DNA of 64,000 bases from Fredinandcohnia humi (lineage in GTDB: Bacteria > Bacillota > Bacilli > Bacillales > Bacillaceae_L), in the NCBI RefSeq assembly GCF_001439915.1, contig NZ_LMBW01000011.1, positions 57,021 through 121,020 on the forward strand. Direction: 5' to 3'. The notes below the pieces were generated by a model, which worked only from the letters and a program-made list of their open reading frames with translations, was not told the DNA's origin and ran no database searches. The translations under genes and the position numbers were made by a program. Of this stretch, positions 63,851 through 64,000 are shown in pieces (positions within the stretch are counted from its first letter, which is position 1; every line of letters begins with the position of its first letter).

Positions 63851-64000
63851 TAAACTTATATTTTTAAAGGAATTATTGACCTGATTCTAGAAATTTAAAC
63901 GGAAGATCCTATTAAACTATCGTAGCAGTTTAGCATTCCTGTAGTTCGTTAAATATCAGGTTTGAAAAAAATAGGACCCCTCAGTAAGATTATGAGTATA
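63851..64000. other. Right edge, no gene
   Basis: Only AT-rich sequence is visible, with a degenerate relative of the palindromic repeat (TTAAACTATCGTAGCAGTTTA at 63912 on, 21 bases, given here for position). No gene begins before the end of the window. Confidence 0.4.

Overview
This window looks like a piece of chromosome from a low-GC, spore-forming-type Firmicute, most likely a member of the Bacillaceae. The evidence is the AT-rich base composition, strong AGGAGG-type ribosome binding sites, frequent GTG and TTG starts, B. subtilis-type regulators and CcpA cre sites, and a YabR-like S1 protein and a YolD-like protein. I cannot name the species. I saw no rRNA, tRNA or CRISPR array.

Bases 1 to about 53,900 form one large catabolic island, almost all on the + strand. 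From left to right it holds: a decayed transporter (1-1270); an operon behind a clear sigma-54 promoter (1511-1526), with an ADP-forming acyl-CoA synthetase, a carboxymuconolactone-decarboxylase-like protein, a MaoC-type hydratase, a maleylacetate-reductase-like dehydrogenase, a broken ABC binding protein, a muconate-cycloisomerase-like enzyme and an SDR; a TAXI-type TRAP transporter; an esterase / aldehyde dehydrogenase / alcohol dehydrogenase set; a DctPQM TRAP transporter with a LuxR-type regulator; a Baeyer-Villiger monooxygenase with an aldehyde dehydrogenase and a truncated SDR; an IclR-controlled block (SDR, hydrolases, acetoacetate-decarboxylase-like protein, an unknown 196-aa protein, LivKHMGF transporter, acyl-CoA ligase, BKACE enzyme); and a TrmB-associated block (paralogue of the unknown protein, CocE-type hydrolase, Opp/Dpp transporter, second BKACE, second acetoacetate-decarboxylase-like protein, PanE-type reductase, 3-hydroxyacyl-CoA dehydrogenase).

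Taken together, the enzymes fit uptake and stepwise opening of an alicyclic or branched keto compound: alcohol to ketone (SDR), ketone to ester or lactone (Baeyer-Villiger), hydrolysis (several alpha/beta hydrolases), oxidation of the hydroxy acid (ADH, ALDH), CoA activation, then hydration, dehydrogenation and beta-keto-acid cleavage. The substrate is not known and this pathway is inference. The most interesting part is that an unknown ~190-aa protein, an acetoacetate-decarboxylase-fold protein, a BKACE enzyme and a hydrolase recur in two neighbouring blocks, each with its own transporter and regulator. That recurrence suggests an undescribed degradation module.

Bases 53,900-60,800 are an accessory, gene-poor zone. 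It holds an apparently intact IS3-family element (54196-55722) with inverted ends and a programmed frameshift site, small hypothetical genes, an HNH endonuclease, and short palindromic repeats. The right end (60,900-64,000) has yabR, an Lrp/AsnC regulator divergent from an acetyltransferase, and a tyrosine recombinase that seems to use a non-standard start codon. Decay is spread through the island: four pseudogenes or truncated genes, one transposase remnant, a 208-bp MITE-like insertion, and one SDR gene that has lost its usual start codon.
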